DNA of 64,000 bases from contig CP016093.1 in assembly GCA_001664005.1 (NCBI GenBank), forward strand, positions 2,625,001-2,689,000. The letters are read 5' to 3'. The number at the start of each line of letters is the position of its first letter. The first letter of the stretch is position 1. The DNA comes from Rhizobiales bacterium NRL2 (GTDB lineage Bacteria > Pseudomonadota > Alphaproteobacteria > Minwuiales > Minwuiaceae). Below the pieces are notes generated by a model. It was not told where the DNA came from, did no database searches, and saw only the letters and a list, made by a program, of their open reading frames with translations. This document shows, one piece after another, positions 16,915 through 25,917 of this stretch. The position numbers and the translations under genes are program-made.

Positions 16915-18726
16915 TTACCCGCCGGAACGCACCTTCACGTAGGAGCCCGGCGCGTCCTCGATCGCCTTCAGGCCGCCCTCGCCCGGTACGCGGGCCGGCA
17001 CCTTCTTGCCGGAGTGCTTCTGCATCCACTTGATCCAGTCCGGCCACCAGGAACCCGGCGTCTCAGTGGCGTCGGCCAGCCATTCGTCCGGCGTCGCGTA
17101 CTTCTTGCGCTTCTCGTTCGTCCAGTACTGATACTTCTTCGCGTCCGGCGGGTTGACCACGCCCGCGATATGCCCCGAACCCGCCAGCATGAACCGGACC
17201 GGCCCGGAGAAGTGCTGCGTCGCCTTGAAGACCGAGCGGTACGGCGCGATGTGGTCCTCCTTGCCCGCCTGCACGTAGACCGGGATCTTCACCTTGCCCA
17301 GGTCGATCGGCGTGCCGTTGAATTCCAGCCCGCCCGGCTGCGCCAGCAGGTTCTGCTGATACATCTTGCGCAGGTAGAAGCTGTGCATGACCCGCGGCAG
17401 ACGCGTGGCGTCGGAATTCCAGTAGAGCAGATCGAAGGGGAACGGGTCCTTGCCCATCAGGTAGTTGTTGACCACGAAGGACCAGATAAGGTCGTTGGCG
17501 CGCAGCATGTTGAACGTGGACGCCATCTCCGCGCCCTCCAGATAGCCGCGCTCCTCCATCATTTCCTCGATGTGGGCGATGCTCTCGTCGTCGATGAAGA
17601 CGCCCAGTTCGCCGGGCTCGGTGAAATCGACCTGGGCTGTGAAGAACGTGGTGGCCTTGATCCGGTCGTCGCCGCGGGCCGCCATGTAGGCCAGAGTGGC
17701 GGCCATCAGCGTGCCGCCCAGGCAATAGCCGATGGTCGTGACCTCGCGCACGCCGACCGCCTGCTCGATAGCGTCGAGCGCGGCCAGGATGCCCTCGTGC
17801 ATGTAATCCTCGAAGTTCTTGTTCGCGAGCTTCTCGTCCGGATTCACCCATGAGATGACGAAGACGGTCAGCCCCTGCTCGGTGCACCAGCGGATGAACG
17901 AGTTCTCGGCCCGGAGATCGAGAATGTAGAACTTGTTGATCCACGGCGGCGCGATCAGCAGCGGCCGCTCGTGAACCTGCTCGGTCGCCGGCGCATACTG
18001 GATCAACTGCATCAGCTCGTTCTGATAGACCACCTTTCCGGGCGTCGTGGCGACGTTGCCGCCGACTTCGAAGGCGTCCAGATCGGTCATCTTGATGGCC
18101 AGCTTGCCCCGGCCCCGCTCCAGATCCTCCAGCAGGTGATCGAGGCCGCGCACCAGGTTCTCGCCGTTGGTGGCCAGGGTCTCGCGCAGGACCATCGGAT
18201 TGGTCATGACGAAATTCGACGGCGACATCGCGTCGGCGAACTGCCGGGTGTAGAAGTCGACCTTCTCCGCGGTGTGCTGGTCCAGTCCCTCGACATCGTG
18301 CACGGTGTCGGTCATCCATTTCGACGTCAGCAGGTAGGATTGCTTGATGAAGTCGAAGATCTGGTTTTCCTGCCAGGCGGCGTCCTTGAAGCGCTTGTCG
18401 GAGCGCGGCGTGGGCACCGCGTCCTCGACCTCCTCGCCCATCATCTTCTGCGCCGCCTGCTGCCAGAGCTCCATGTAGCCCTTGAACAGGTTCATCTGCG
18501 CGTCGACCAGCTTGCCCGGGTCGGCCATCATCCGCGAGGTCATCTCCATGAACGCCTTGCCGACGTTCATGGGATCCGCGGGACCGGGCGCCGCCGGCGC
18601 CTGATCCTGATGGCGCTCCAGGAAGTCGGCCACCAGACGCTGGCTCTGCGCAGCGACCCTGGACATGTTCAGCGAGAACTCGTTCAGGTCCGGTGTCGGG
18701 AATTCCTCATTGGACTTCTCTGCCAT
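16915..18726 (-). CDS. phaC: Class I poly(3-hydroxyalkanoate) synthase
   Basis: A 603-residue class I PHA synthase that polymerises (R)-3-hydroxyacyl-CoA into storage granules. The alpha/beta-hydrolase core carries the lipase-like box GYCLGG with nucleophile Cys335, Asp491 in KEDHIAPY and His519 in GSGHIAGV. The N-terminal domain includes PSNFVMTNPMVLRETLATNGENLVRG, and the conserved TPGKVVYQNELMQLIQY and PLLIAPPWINKFYILDL segments are present. GGAGGAGGCG directly precedes ATG 18726, which fixes the start although the frame is open to 18909. phaA, phaB and phasin genes are not in the window. Confidence 0.97.
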   Translation of the reverse strand: MAEKSNEEFPTPDLNEFSLNMSRVAAQSQRLVADFLERHQDQAPAAPGPADPMNVGKAFMEMTSRMMADPGKLVDAQMNLFKGYMELWQQAAQKMMGEEVEDAVPTPRSDKRFKDAAWQENQIFDFIKQSYLLTSKWMTDTVHDVEGLDQHTAEKVDFYTRQFADAMSPSNFVMTNPMVLRETLATNGENLVRGLDHLLEDLERGRGKLAIKMTDLDAFEVGGNVATTPGKVVYQNELMQLIQYAPATEQVHERPLLIAPPWINKFYILDLRAENSFIRWCTEQGLTVFVISWVNPDEKLANKNFEDYMHEGILAALDAIEQAVGVREVTTIGYCLGGTLMAATLAYMAARGDDRIKATTFFTAQVDFTEPGELGVFIDDESIAHIEEMMEERGYLEGAEMASTFNMLRANDLIWSFVVNNYLMGKDPFPFDLLYWNSDATRLPRVMHSFYLRKMYQQNLLAQPGGLEFNGTPIDLGKVKIPVYVQAGKEDHIAPYRSVFKATQHFSGPVRFMLAGSGHIAGVVNPPDAKKYQYWTNEKRKKYATPDEWLADATETPGSWWPDWIKWMQKHSGKKVPARVPGEGGLKAIEDAPGSYVKVRSGG

Positions 18727-18825
18727 CGCCTCCTCCCATGGTTCATGGCGGATCTGTCGTCCGTTGCCGTCATTGTGCGGACGGCGCGGCGGAATGAACA
18801 GGGGAAGGTTAACGCGGCGTCGCTT

Positions 18826-18841
18826 TTGCTGCACTGCACAA
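18826..18841. promoter_or_regulatory. Candidate PhaR-type operator upstream of phaC
   Basis: TTGCTGCACTGCACAA is a TGC-rich imperfect palindrome about 100 nt upstream of the phaC start. TGC-rich sites of this type are known targets of PhaR, the PHA-granule-sensing repressor of alphaproteobacteria. The match is from memory of the motif style and not from a scored model. The same 249-nt gap also serves the divergent OmpA-domain lipoprotein gene. Confidence 0.4.
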
Positions 18842-18975
18842 TTTGACGCAAGCCCGTCCTGCAGCCTCTTCCGCACGCGCCCGATTGCCGGCCATTCCGG
18901 GGCAGACAAATCAATTCCGGCCCGCTAGATTGCCCGGGAATCTGCAAACCTCGGTCTCGTGGAGGAGATGGCGAG

Positions 18976-20304
18976 ATGTCCGCATCGATGTCCGCGACAG
19001 CAGCAACCCGAACGCATCTGGCGCGCGCCGGACGGCTGGCCGCCGTCGCCGCCGCGCTTGCGCTGGGCGCCTGCTCGCTGCCCGACTGGGCCGATCCCGC
19101 CGGACTGTTTGAGCCCGACTACGGGCCGGCGCCGCAGCCGGTGGCGCGGGCCGCAAGGCCGGCCCCCGCAATTCCGATGCCCGCGGCCGCTCAGGAAACG
19201 GAGAAAGCCTCGCCCGAGCGCGATGTCCAGATCGTTGCCGCGCCCCAGCCGCCGCGCCGCGTCGCCGCGGCCGAGCCTCGCCCTGTCACGCCCGCCAGGG
19301 CAGAACCGCGCCGCGCCCCCGACCCGGCGCCCGCCCGGCCCGCCGCCGAGGCCCCCGCCCAGGACGAACGCGTGCGCGTTGTCCAGGCGCCCCGCGACGA
19401 GTCGCCGACGCCGATGATCGCGGCCATGACCCGCGGCGAGGAACCGCCGTCCTTCTCGGAGGAGGGCACCGTGGTTCCCCGGCGCACCAGCATTGCCGCC
19501 GATCCCGAAGTGGAGCCCCGCAAGGAGGACTCCAGTCCGGGCGTCATCACCGACACCCGCACCAGCTTGCCCGCGCAGACCGCCATGGTCACGCCCGCGC
19601 CCACGCCCGACAGGGCCCCCGATACGCCGCAGCGGCGGCCGGCGGCAGTGACGCCGCAGCAGTCGCCGTCCTACAGCGAACGTCTGAGGGAAGCCGGCAT
19701 CGAGCCGCGCAGCGAGGCGTCGGCAGGCGGTGGCCGGGTCGCGCCCGGACAGTTCCCGAACAGCGTCTCGCCGGTGGTCCAGCAGACCTATCACGAGTCC
19801 CTGAACGCGCCCCGCACCTATGAGGAAGCGATCGCTGGCACCCGCGGCGGCGGCGTGACGCGGGGGTCCGCCGCGCTCGGCGAACCCGTGGTGATTTCTG
19901 GGGACGGCGTCTACCAGCCCGCGGCCTACGGTCCCGCCGCGCGCGGTGGCCGGGCGCCGGACGAGGTGATCCTTTTCCGCCATGGTTCGGTCTCGCTTTC
20001 GTCCGATGACCACGCGACCATCCGCCGAATCGCGGAACAGGCGAAACGGACCAATGCGCGCATCCGGATCCAGGGACACGCTTCCAGCCGCACCGGCGAG
20101 ATGGCGGTGGACAACCACCTGCTGGCCAATCTCAGGGTATCGGCCGCCCGCGCCGACGCCGTCGCCGACGCGCTGGCCCGGGAAGGCATCCCCTATGACC
20201 GCCTCTACATCGAGGCAAAGGGAGACAACGCCCCCATCTACAACGAAGCCATGCCCAGCGGCGAGGCTGGCAACCGCCGCGCCGAAATCTATCTCGAGTA
20301 CTAA
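18976..20304 (+). CDS. OmpA-domain lipoprotein with long Pro/Ala-rich linker
   Basis: A 442-residue exported protein. Residues 1-33 form a signal peptide ending in the lipobox LGAC, so Cys33 is probably lipidated. Residues of about 35-330 are low-complexity, rich in Pro, Ala, Arg and Glu, and probably disordered. The C-terminal 110 residues are an OmpA/MotB-type peptidoglycan-binding domain: VILFRHGSVSLSSDD, then IRIQGHASSRTG, NLRVSAARADAVADAL and EAGNRRAEIYLEY. It should link the outer membrane to the wall, like Pal but with a much longer spacer. GGAGGAG precedes the start; Met5 is an alternative. Confidence 0.88.
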   Translation: MSASMSATAATRTHLARAGRLAAVAAALALGACSLPDWADPAGLFEPDYGPAPQPVARAARPAPAIPMPAAAQETEKASPERDVQIVAAPQPPRRVAAAEPRPVTPARAEPRRAPDPAPARPAAEAPAQDERVRVVQAPRDESPTPMIAAMTRGEEPPSFSEEGTVVPRRTSIAADPEVEPRKEDSSPGVITDTRTSLPAQTAMVTPAPTPDRAPDTPQRRPAAVTPQQSPSYSERLREAGIEPRSEASAGGGRVAPGQFPNSVSPVVQQTYHESLNAPRTYEEAIAGTRGGGVTRGSAALGEPVVISGDGVYQPAAYGPAARGGRAPDEVILFRHGSVSLSSDDHATIRRIAEQAKRTNARIRIQGHASSRTGEMAVDNHLLANLRVSAARADAVADALAREGIPYDRLYIEAKGDNAPIYNEAMPSGEAGNRRAEIYLEY

Positions 20305-20371
20305 CAGCCCTGGGTTTGCTCGCCGCGTCGCGGGCAACAACCCCGGCCCGCAAGAGTCCCGGTAGCACGTC

Positions 20372-21592
20372 ATGCAAGTCGACTTTCATCTGATCAAGCG
20401 CCTGCCCCCCTATGTCTTCAACGAGGTCAACCGCCTGAAGGCGGAAGCGCGCGCCGCCGGCCGCGACATCATCGACTTCGGCATGGGCAATCCCGACCAG
20501 CCGACGCCCCGGCACATCGTCGACAAGCTGGTCGAGGCGTCCGCCAATCCGCGCACTCACCGCTACTCCGCCTCCAAGGGCATTCCCGGCCTACGGCGCG
20601 CGGTTTCCGCCTATTACGAACGCCGTTTCGGCGTCTCCGTCGATCCGGAGACCGAGACCATCGTGACCCTCGGCTCGAAGGAGGGGCTGGCCCATCTCGC
20701 CATGGCGATCACCACGCCCGGCGACACCATTCTGGCGCCGAACCCGTCCTATCCGATCCACCCCTACGGCTTCATCATCGCAGGGGCCGTGATCCGCCAT
20801 TTCCCCGTGGGTCCGGAGTATGATTTCCTGGCCAGCCTGGAGCGCGCGATGAAGCACTGCGTGCCCACGCCCGAGGTGCTGGTACTCAACTTCCCGTCCA
20901 ATCCGACCGCGATGGTGGTGGATCTCGATTTCTACCGGGAAGTGGTCGACTTCGCCCGGCGGCGCGGTCTCTACATCCTTTCCGATCTGGCCTATGCGGA
21001 GATCTACTTCGACGGCACGCCGCCGCCGTCCATCCTGCAGGTGCCCGGCGCGCGGGAGCGCGCCGTGGAGTTCACCTCCATGTCGAAGACCTACAGCATG
21101 CCCGGCTGGCGCGTTGGTTTCGCCACCGGCAACAAGGACCTGATCGCGGCGCTGACGCGCATCAAGTCCTATCTGGACTATGGCGCCTTCACGCCGGTCC
21201 AGGTCGCTGCGACGGCGGCGCTGAACGGTCCGCAGGACTGCGTCGACGAGATCCGCGATCTCTACCGCTCGCGCCGCGACGTGCTGATCAAAGGCTTTGC
21301 AGACGCCGGTTGGGACGTCCCCTCGCCGGCCGCAACCATGTTCGCCTGGGCGCCGATTCCGGAGCCTTATCGCAGCCTGGGCAGCCTGGAGTTCTCCAAG
21401 CTGCTGCTGGAGGAGGCCGAAGTCGCCGTCTCCCCCGGCGTCGGCTTCGGCGAGTATGGCGACGGTCATGTCCGCATCGCCCTGGTGGAGAACGAGCAGC
21501 GCATCAGACAGGCGGTCCGCAGCCTCAAGCGCTTCATGCAGTCAGGCGACGAGCCCCTGGAACGGCGTCAGCGCCAACTCGCCGCCGAATAG
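20372..21592 (+). CDS. alaC: Alanine-synthesising aminotransferase (AlaC-like)
   Basis: A 406-residue class I/II PLP aminotransferase. It opens IKRLPPYVFNEVNRLKAEARAAGRDIIDFGMGNPDQPTP, a stretch typical of AlaC, and has the PLP Lys239 in SMSKTYSMPGWRVGFA with the phosphate Arg nearby. AlaC makes alanine from pyruvate and glutamate. It heads the run alaC-hom-glpX-recJ, a gene order common in alphaproteobacteria; the 33-nt gap to hom suggests co-transcription. The C-terminal 15 residues are a charged tail of no known role. Confidence 0.92.
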   Translation: MQVDFHLIKRLPPYVFNEVNRLKAEARAAGRDIIDFGMGNPDQPTPRHIVDKLVEASANPRTHRYSASKGIPGLRRAVSAYYERRFGVSVDPETETIVTLGSKEGLAHLAMAITTPGDTILAPNPSYPIHPYGFIIAGAVIRHFPVGPEYDFLASLERAMKHCVPTPEVLVLNFPSNPTAMVVDLDFYREVVDFARRRGLYILSDLAYAEIYFDGTPPPSILQVPGARERAVEFTSMSKTYSMPGWRVGFATGNKDLIAALTRIKSYLDYGAFTPVQVAATAALNGPQDCVDEIRDLYRSRRDVLIKGFADAGWDVPSPAATMFAWAPIPEPYRSLGSLEFSKLLLEEAEVAVSPGVGFGEYGDGHVRIALVENEQRIRQAVRSLKRFMQSGDEPLERRQRQLAAE

Positions 21593-21625
21593 CCGCCAAC
21601 AGACACAAGACCTGGAACCAGACGA

Positions 21626-22921
21626 TTGACCAATGACTTGCGCATTGCCGTCGCCGGCGTCGGCACGGTCGGCAGCGGGCTGATCCGGCTGCTGGAGGAG
21701 AACGCGGACGTGATCGAGGGCCGCGCCGGACGGCCGCTCGTCGTCCGGGCCGTATCGGCGCGGAACCGCGGGCGCGACCGCGGCGTCGACATCGACCGCT
21801 TCGACTGGGAGGACAACCCCGCCGCCCTCGCCCGCCGCGACGATATCGACGTGGTCGTGGAGCTGATGGGCGGCTCGGACGGGCCAGCGCGGCATCTGGT
21901 CGAGACGGCGCTGCAGAACGGCAAGCCCGTGGTCACGGCCAACAAGGCCCTGATCGCCGAGCACGGCGCGGCGCTGGCGCGGCTGGCCGACGAGAAGGGC
22001 CTGCCCTTCGCCTACGAGGCCGCGGTGGCTGGCGGCATTCCCATCATCAAGGCGGTCCGCGAGGGTCTGTCGGCGAACCGGATCAGCCGCGTCTATGGCA
22101 TTCTGAACGGCACCTGCAATTACATCCTGACGGAAATGCGCAATTCCGGCAGGGACTTCGACGATGTTCTGAAGGATGCGCAGGAACTCGGCTATGCCGA
22201 GGCCGACCCCACCTTCGACGTCGGCGGCGTGGACGCGGCCCACAAGCTGGCGATCCTGGCCTCGGTCTGCTTCGGCTCGGAGATCGACTTCGCTGCCGTC
22301 GGCATCGAAGGCATCCAGCGCATATCCTCGGTCGATATCGCCTATGCGGACGAGTTCGGCTACCGCATCAAGCTGCTGGGCGTCGCCGAGTGGATCGACG
22401 GACAGGTGGCGCAGCGGGTTCAGCCATGCCTTGTCCGGGCGGATACCCCGATCGCCAAGGTCGAGGGCGTCGACAACGCCATCGTGACGGAAGCGAATCA
22501 CGTCGGCCGCACGATGTTCGAGGGCCCCGGCGCCGGGGCCGGGCCGACGGCCTCCGCCGTCGCCGCCGATCTGGTCGACATCGCCCGCCGGCGCAACACG
22601 CCGATGTTCGGCCTTCCGTCGCGCCGGTTGACCGCCGCGTCGGCCTATCCGCCAGAGAAGCGGCGCGGGCATTACTATATCCGCCTCAACGTGCTTGACC
22701 GGCCCGGCGTGATAGCGGATGTCTCGGCCGTGCTGCGGGACACGGAGATCTCGATCGAGCAGATGCTGCAGCGCGCCGATCACGACGATGGCGGCACCGC
22801 GCCCGTGGTCGTCATTACCCATGAGACGACGGAGGCGCGTATCATGGCGGCGCTGCAGCGAATCGAGGCGCTCGATTCCATCGTCGAGACGCCGCACCTG
22901 CTCAGGATCGAGAACTTCTGA
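21626..22921 (+). CDS. hom: Homoserine dehydrogenase
   Basis: A 431-residue enzyme reducing aspartate semialdehyde to homoserine, the branch to Thr and Met. The N-terminal Rossmann domain has VAGVGTVGSG, the dimer/catalytic region has VVTANKALIAEHG and YEAAVAGGIPIIKAVREGL, and the signature NGTCNYIL follows. The last 80 residues form an ACT domain (YYIRLNVLDRPGVIADVSAVLRD), consistent with feedback by threonine. The only in-frame start near the Rossmann fold is TTG 21626; there is no strong ribosome-binding site, so translation may depend on the upstream gene. Confidence 0.96.
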   Translation: MTNDLRIAVAGVGTVGSGLIRLLEENADVIEGRAGRPLVVRAVSARNRGRDRGVDIDRFDWEDNPAALARRDDIDVVVELMGGSDGPARHLVETALQNGKPVVTANKALIAEHGAALARLADEKGLPFAYEAAVAGGIPIIKAVREGLSANRISRVYGILNGTCNYILTEMRNSGRDFDDVLKDAQELGYAEADPTFDVGGVDAAHKLAILASVCFGSEIDFAAVGIEGIQRISSVDIAYADEFGYRIKLLGVAEWIDGQVAQRVQPCLVRADTPIAKVEGVDNAIVTEANHVGRTMFEGPGAGAGPTASAVAADLVDIARRRNTPMFGLPSRRLTAASAYPPEKRRGHYYIRLNVLDRPGVIADVSAVLRDTEISIEQMLQRADHDDGGTAPVVVITHETTEARIMAALQRIEALDSIVETPHLLRIENF

Positions 22922-22958
22922 CCGCCGCGATCACGGTCTGAGGGAGCCGGAGGGAACC

Positions 22959-23933
22959 ATGTCGAAGACCACCAAGCTGGACCGCAATCTGACGCTCGAG
23001 GCCGTCCGCGTGACCGAGGCGGGCGCCATTGCGTCCTTCGACTGGATCGGCATGGGCAACGAGAAGCAGGCCGACCAGGCGGCCGTCGACGCCATGCGCA
23101 CGGCGCTCAACGGCATGGCGATCCGCGGCACCGTCGTCATCGGCGAAGGCGAGCGCGACGAGGCGCCGATGCTCTATATCGGCGAGGATGTCGGCAACGG
23201 CCACGCCGACGGCGTCGGACCGGAGATCGACATCGCCCTGGATCCGCTGGAAGGCACCACCATCACCGCCAAGGCCGCCCCGGGTTCGCTCTCGGTCATG
23301 GCGCTGTCGGAGAAGGGCATGCTGCTCAACTCGCCGGACGTCTACATGGACAAGATCGCCGTCGGCGGCGGCCTGCCCGACGGCGTCGTGGACCTGGACC
23401 GCAGCGTGACCGAGAACCTGACCAGCCTCGCCGCGGCCAAGGGCTGCGCCGTGGCCGACCTCATGATCTGCATTCTCGACCGGCCCCGGCATTCGGACAT
23501 CATCAAGGAAACCCGCGCTGCAGGCGCGCGCATCCAGCTCATCCCCGACGGCGACATCGCCGGCGTGATCGCCACCACCGATCCGGAGACGCGGATCGAC
23601 TTGTACATCGGAACCGGCGGCGCGCCCGAGGGCGTCCTGGCCGCGGCGGCGCTCCGCTGCGTCGGCGGCCAGATGCAGGGACGGCTGATCTTCCGCAACA
23701 ACGACGAGAAGGAACGCGCGCGCCGCATCGGCATCACCGATCTCGACCGGAAGTACGAGATGGAGGAGATGGCGGCGGGCGACGTCATCTTCACCGCCAC
23801 CGGGGTGACCGACGGCGGCATGCTGCGCGGCGTGCGCCGCCACAACGGCGTGATCGTGACGGATTCCGTCGTCATGCGCTCCAAGACGGGCACGGTCCGG
23901 CGCATCGAAGGCCGGCGCCGGATCGCCAGCTAG
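22959..23933 (+). CDS. glpX: Class II fructose-1,6-bisphosphatase
   Basis: A 324-residue GlpX-type FBPase that hydrolyses fructose 1,6-bisphosphate in gluconeogenesis or the Calvin cycle. Diagnostic segments are GNEKQADQAAVDAMR, VVIGEGERDEAPMLYIGE with metal-binding acids, DIALDPLEGTT, the phosphate-site LDRPRHSDII, and LYIGTGGAPEGVLAAAALRC. ATG 22959 follows AGGGA. It sits between hom and recJ with gaps of 37 and 6 nt. Confidence 0.96.
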   Translation: MSKTTKLDRNLTLEAVRVTEAGAIASFDWIGMGNEKQADQAAVDAMRTALNGMAIRGTVVIGEGERDEAPMLYIGEDVGNGHADGVGPEIDIALDPLEGTTITAKAAPGSLSVMALSEKGMLLNSPDVYMDKIAVGGGLPDGVVDLDRSVTENLTSLAAAKGCAVADLMICILDRPRHSDIIKETRAAGARIQLIPDGDIAGVIATTDPETRIDLYIGTGGAPEGVLAAAALRCVGGQMQGRLIFRNNDEKERARRIGITDLDRKYEMEEMAAGDVIFTATGVTDGGMLRGVRRHNGVIVTDSVVMRSKTGTVRRIEGRRRIAS

Positions 23934-23939
23934 ACCCGG

Positions 23940-25715
23940 GTGCCGGAGACGGACACCTTCCTTCAGGTCGAGCGCTCGCTGAGCGGCCTGCGCTGGCGGC
24001 GCGGCGCGGCGAGCGAACGCACCATCGAAGCCCTGCGCCAGCGCCATCAGCTCTCCGACATCCTGGCCAGCACCCTGGCCAACCGCGATGTGGGCATCGA
24101 CGATGCGCCGGGATATCTGGAGCCACGGCTGAAGGATCTGCTGCCCGACCCCTCCAGCTTCGCCGACATGGATCGCGCCGCCGAACTCATCGCCCGGCAC
24201 GTGGCCGAGAGCCGTCGCATCGCGATCTTCGGCGACTACGACGTCGACGGAGCGACGTCCTCGGCGCTGCTGATCCGCTATCTCCGTGCCGTCGGCGCCG
24301 ACGCGGGCTGTCACATCCCCGACCGTATCGCCGAAGGCTACGGCCCCAATCTCCCGGCACTGGAGAAACTTGCCGGCGCGGGCCATGAACTGATCGTCAC
24401 GGTCGACTGCGGCACCGCAGCCTTCGAGGTGCTCGACGCTGCCCACGACCAGGGCATCAACGTCATTGTCGTCGATCACCACCTGGCGGAAAGCCGCTTG
24501 CCCAAGGCGGCGGCGGTGGTCAATCCGAACCGGCTCGACTGCACCGGTGGCCATGGCAATCTCGCCGCCGTGGGCGTCGCCTTCCTGTTGCTGATCGCCG
24601 TCAGCCGCACCCTGCGTTCCATGGGCTGGTTCCGGGAACGGCCGGAGCCCAACCTGCTGCAGTTCCTCGATCTCGTCGCCGTCGGCACCGTCTGCGACGT
24701 GGTCCCGCTGACGGGACTCAACCGCGCCCTGGTGGCGCAGGGGCTGAAGGTTCTCGCCTCGCGGCGGCAGACGGGCCTGACGGCGCTTTCCGACATTGCG
24801 CGGATGAACGGGCCGCCCGGCGCCTACCACGCGGGCTTTCTGATCGGGCCTCGCATCAACGCCGGCGGGCGCGTCGGTCTCGCGGATCTCGGCGTCCGCC
24901 TTCTGACCACCGACGACCGCGAGGAGGCTGTCGGCATCGCCGTCGAGCTGGACCGGCTGAATGCCGAGCGCCGGCGGATCGAGCAGACGGTCCTCGACGA
25001 AGCCTTCGCCCTCACCGGCCGGCAGGACAACCGCGCCGTGGTGGTCCTTGATGGCGAGGGCTGGCATCCCGGCGTCATCGGCATCGTCGCCAGCCGGGTC
25101 AAGGACCGCGCCGGCCGACCCGCCTTCGTCATCGCCCGCGACGGCGAGACCGCCAAGGGCTCGGGCCGCTCGATCCGGGGCGTCGATCTCGGCGCGGCGG
25201 TTACCGCGGCGCGCCAGGCGGGCCTGCTGATCAATGGCGGCGGCCACAGCATGGCGGCCGGCATCACCGTCCGCGCCGACGGCATCGAGGCATTCGCCGA
25301 ATTCATGCACGAACGGCTCGACGCTCAGGTCCAGAAGGCCCGCCAGGACCGCGCGCTCGTTCTCGACGGCGCCATCGCCGCCTCCGGCGTGACCCTGGAA
25401 CTGGCTGAGGAACTGCAGCGGGCCGGACCCTACGGGTCGGGCAATCCGGAACCCCGCATCGCGATTCCGGAAGCGCAGCTGGTGAAGGCGGACATTGTCG
25501 GCGGCCAGCACGTGCGCGCCCAGATCGCCGGCCGCGGCAAGGGCTGGGTCGGCGCCATCGCCTTCCGTACTGCCGAGGAACCGCTGGGCCGCGCGCTTCT
25601 GGGCCGCGCCCGCGACAACCGTCCCGTTCACCTGGCCGGCCACCTGCGCATCGACCACTGGCAGGGCAGTCCGCGCGTGCAGTTCCAGATCGAGGACGCG
25701 GCGGACGTAGCGTAA
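23940..25715 (+). CDS. recJ: Single-stranded-DNA-specific exonuclease RecJ
   Basis: A 591-residue RecJ, a 5' to 3' ssDNA exonuclease in recombination and mismatch repair. The DHH domain shows motif I IAIFGDYDVDGATSSALL, VTVDCGTAA and motif III VIVVDHHLAESRLP. The DHHA1 domain follows with KGSGRSI and NGGGHSMAAGI, and the C-terminal OB-like region has GPYGSGNPEPRIAI. The start is GTG 23940, 6 nt after the glpX stop; no other start lies close to the first conserved block. It is the last protein gene of the alaC-hom-glpX-recJ run. Confidence 0.96.
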   Translation: MPETDTFLQVERSLSGLRWRRGAASERTIEALRQRHQLSDILASTLANRDVGIDDAPGYLEPRLKDLLPDPSSFADMDRAAELIARHVAESRRIAIFGDYDVDGATSSALLIRYLRAVGADAGCHIPDRIAEGYGPNLPALEKLAGAGHELIVTVDCGTAAFEVLDAAHDQGINVIVVDHHLAESRLPKAAAVVNPNRLDCTGGHGNLAAVGVAFLLLIAVSRTLRSMGWFRERPEPNLLQFLDLVAVGTVCDVVPLTGLNRALVAQGLKVLASRRQTGLTALSDIARMNGPPGAYHAGFLIGPRINAGGRVGLADLGVRLLTTDDREEAVGIAVELDRLNAERRRIEQTVLDEAFALTGRQDNRAVVVLDGEGWHPGVIGIVASRVKDRAGRPAFVIARDGETAKGSGRSIRGVDLGAAVTAARQAGLLINGGGHSMAAGITVRADGIEAFAEFMHERLDAQVQKARQDRALVLDGAIAASGVTLELAEELQRAGPYGSGNPEPRIAIPEAQLVKADIVGGQHVRAQIAGRGKGWVGAIAFRTAEEPLGRALLGRARDNRPVHLAGHLRIDHWQGSPRVQFQIEDAADVA

Positions 25716-25759
25716 GGCCCAACTGCGCGACCGTGCGGCGAAAAATCCGCTCATCGCAG

Positions 25760-25788
25760 TTGATTTCGGCGGTGGGGACCGGTAAATG
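25760..25788 (+). promoter_or_regulatory. Candidate sigma-70 promoter of tRNA-Glu
   Basis: TTGATT (25760-25765) and TAAATG (25783-25788) are separated by exactly 17 nt and lie 15 nt before the mature tRNA 5' end. The -10 box is weak, so this is a modest call resting on spacing and position. Confidence 0.4.
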
Positions 25789-25803
25789 CGGAGGCCGTTC
25801 AGC

Positions 25804-25878
25804 GGTCCCTTCGTCTAGTGGTTAGGACGCGAGATTTTCATTCTTGAAACAGGGGTTCGATTCCCCTAGGGACCGCCA
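25804..25878 (+). tRNA. tRNA-Glu (UUC)
   Basis: A full cloverleaf can be folded by hand. The acceptor stem GGTCCCT pairs with AGGGACC, the D arm contains AGTGGTTA, the anticodon stem CGAGA pairs with TCTTG around loop TTTTCAT (anticodon TTC at 34-36), and the T arm AGGGG pairs with CCCCT around TTCGATT. G73 and an encoded CCA end the gene. It lies between recJ and panE. Confidence 0.96.
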
Positions 25879-25917
25879 CCCCGCCCCCTGTTGCTCCATC
25901 TGGGAGGGCGTATTTCC

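Noticed and set aside
22902..25754. A 950-codon minus-strand frame opposite glpX and recJ
   Set aside because: Antisense shadow of two clearly conserved genes in very GC-rich DNA; the product is Asp/His/Gly/Arg-rich with no recognisable fold.
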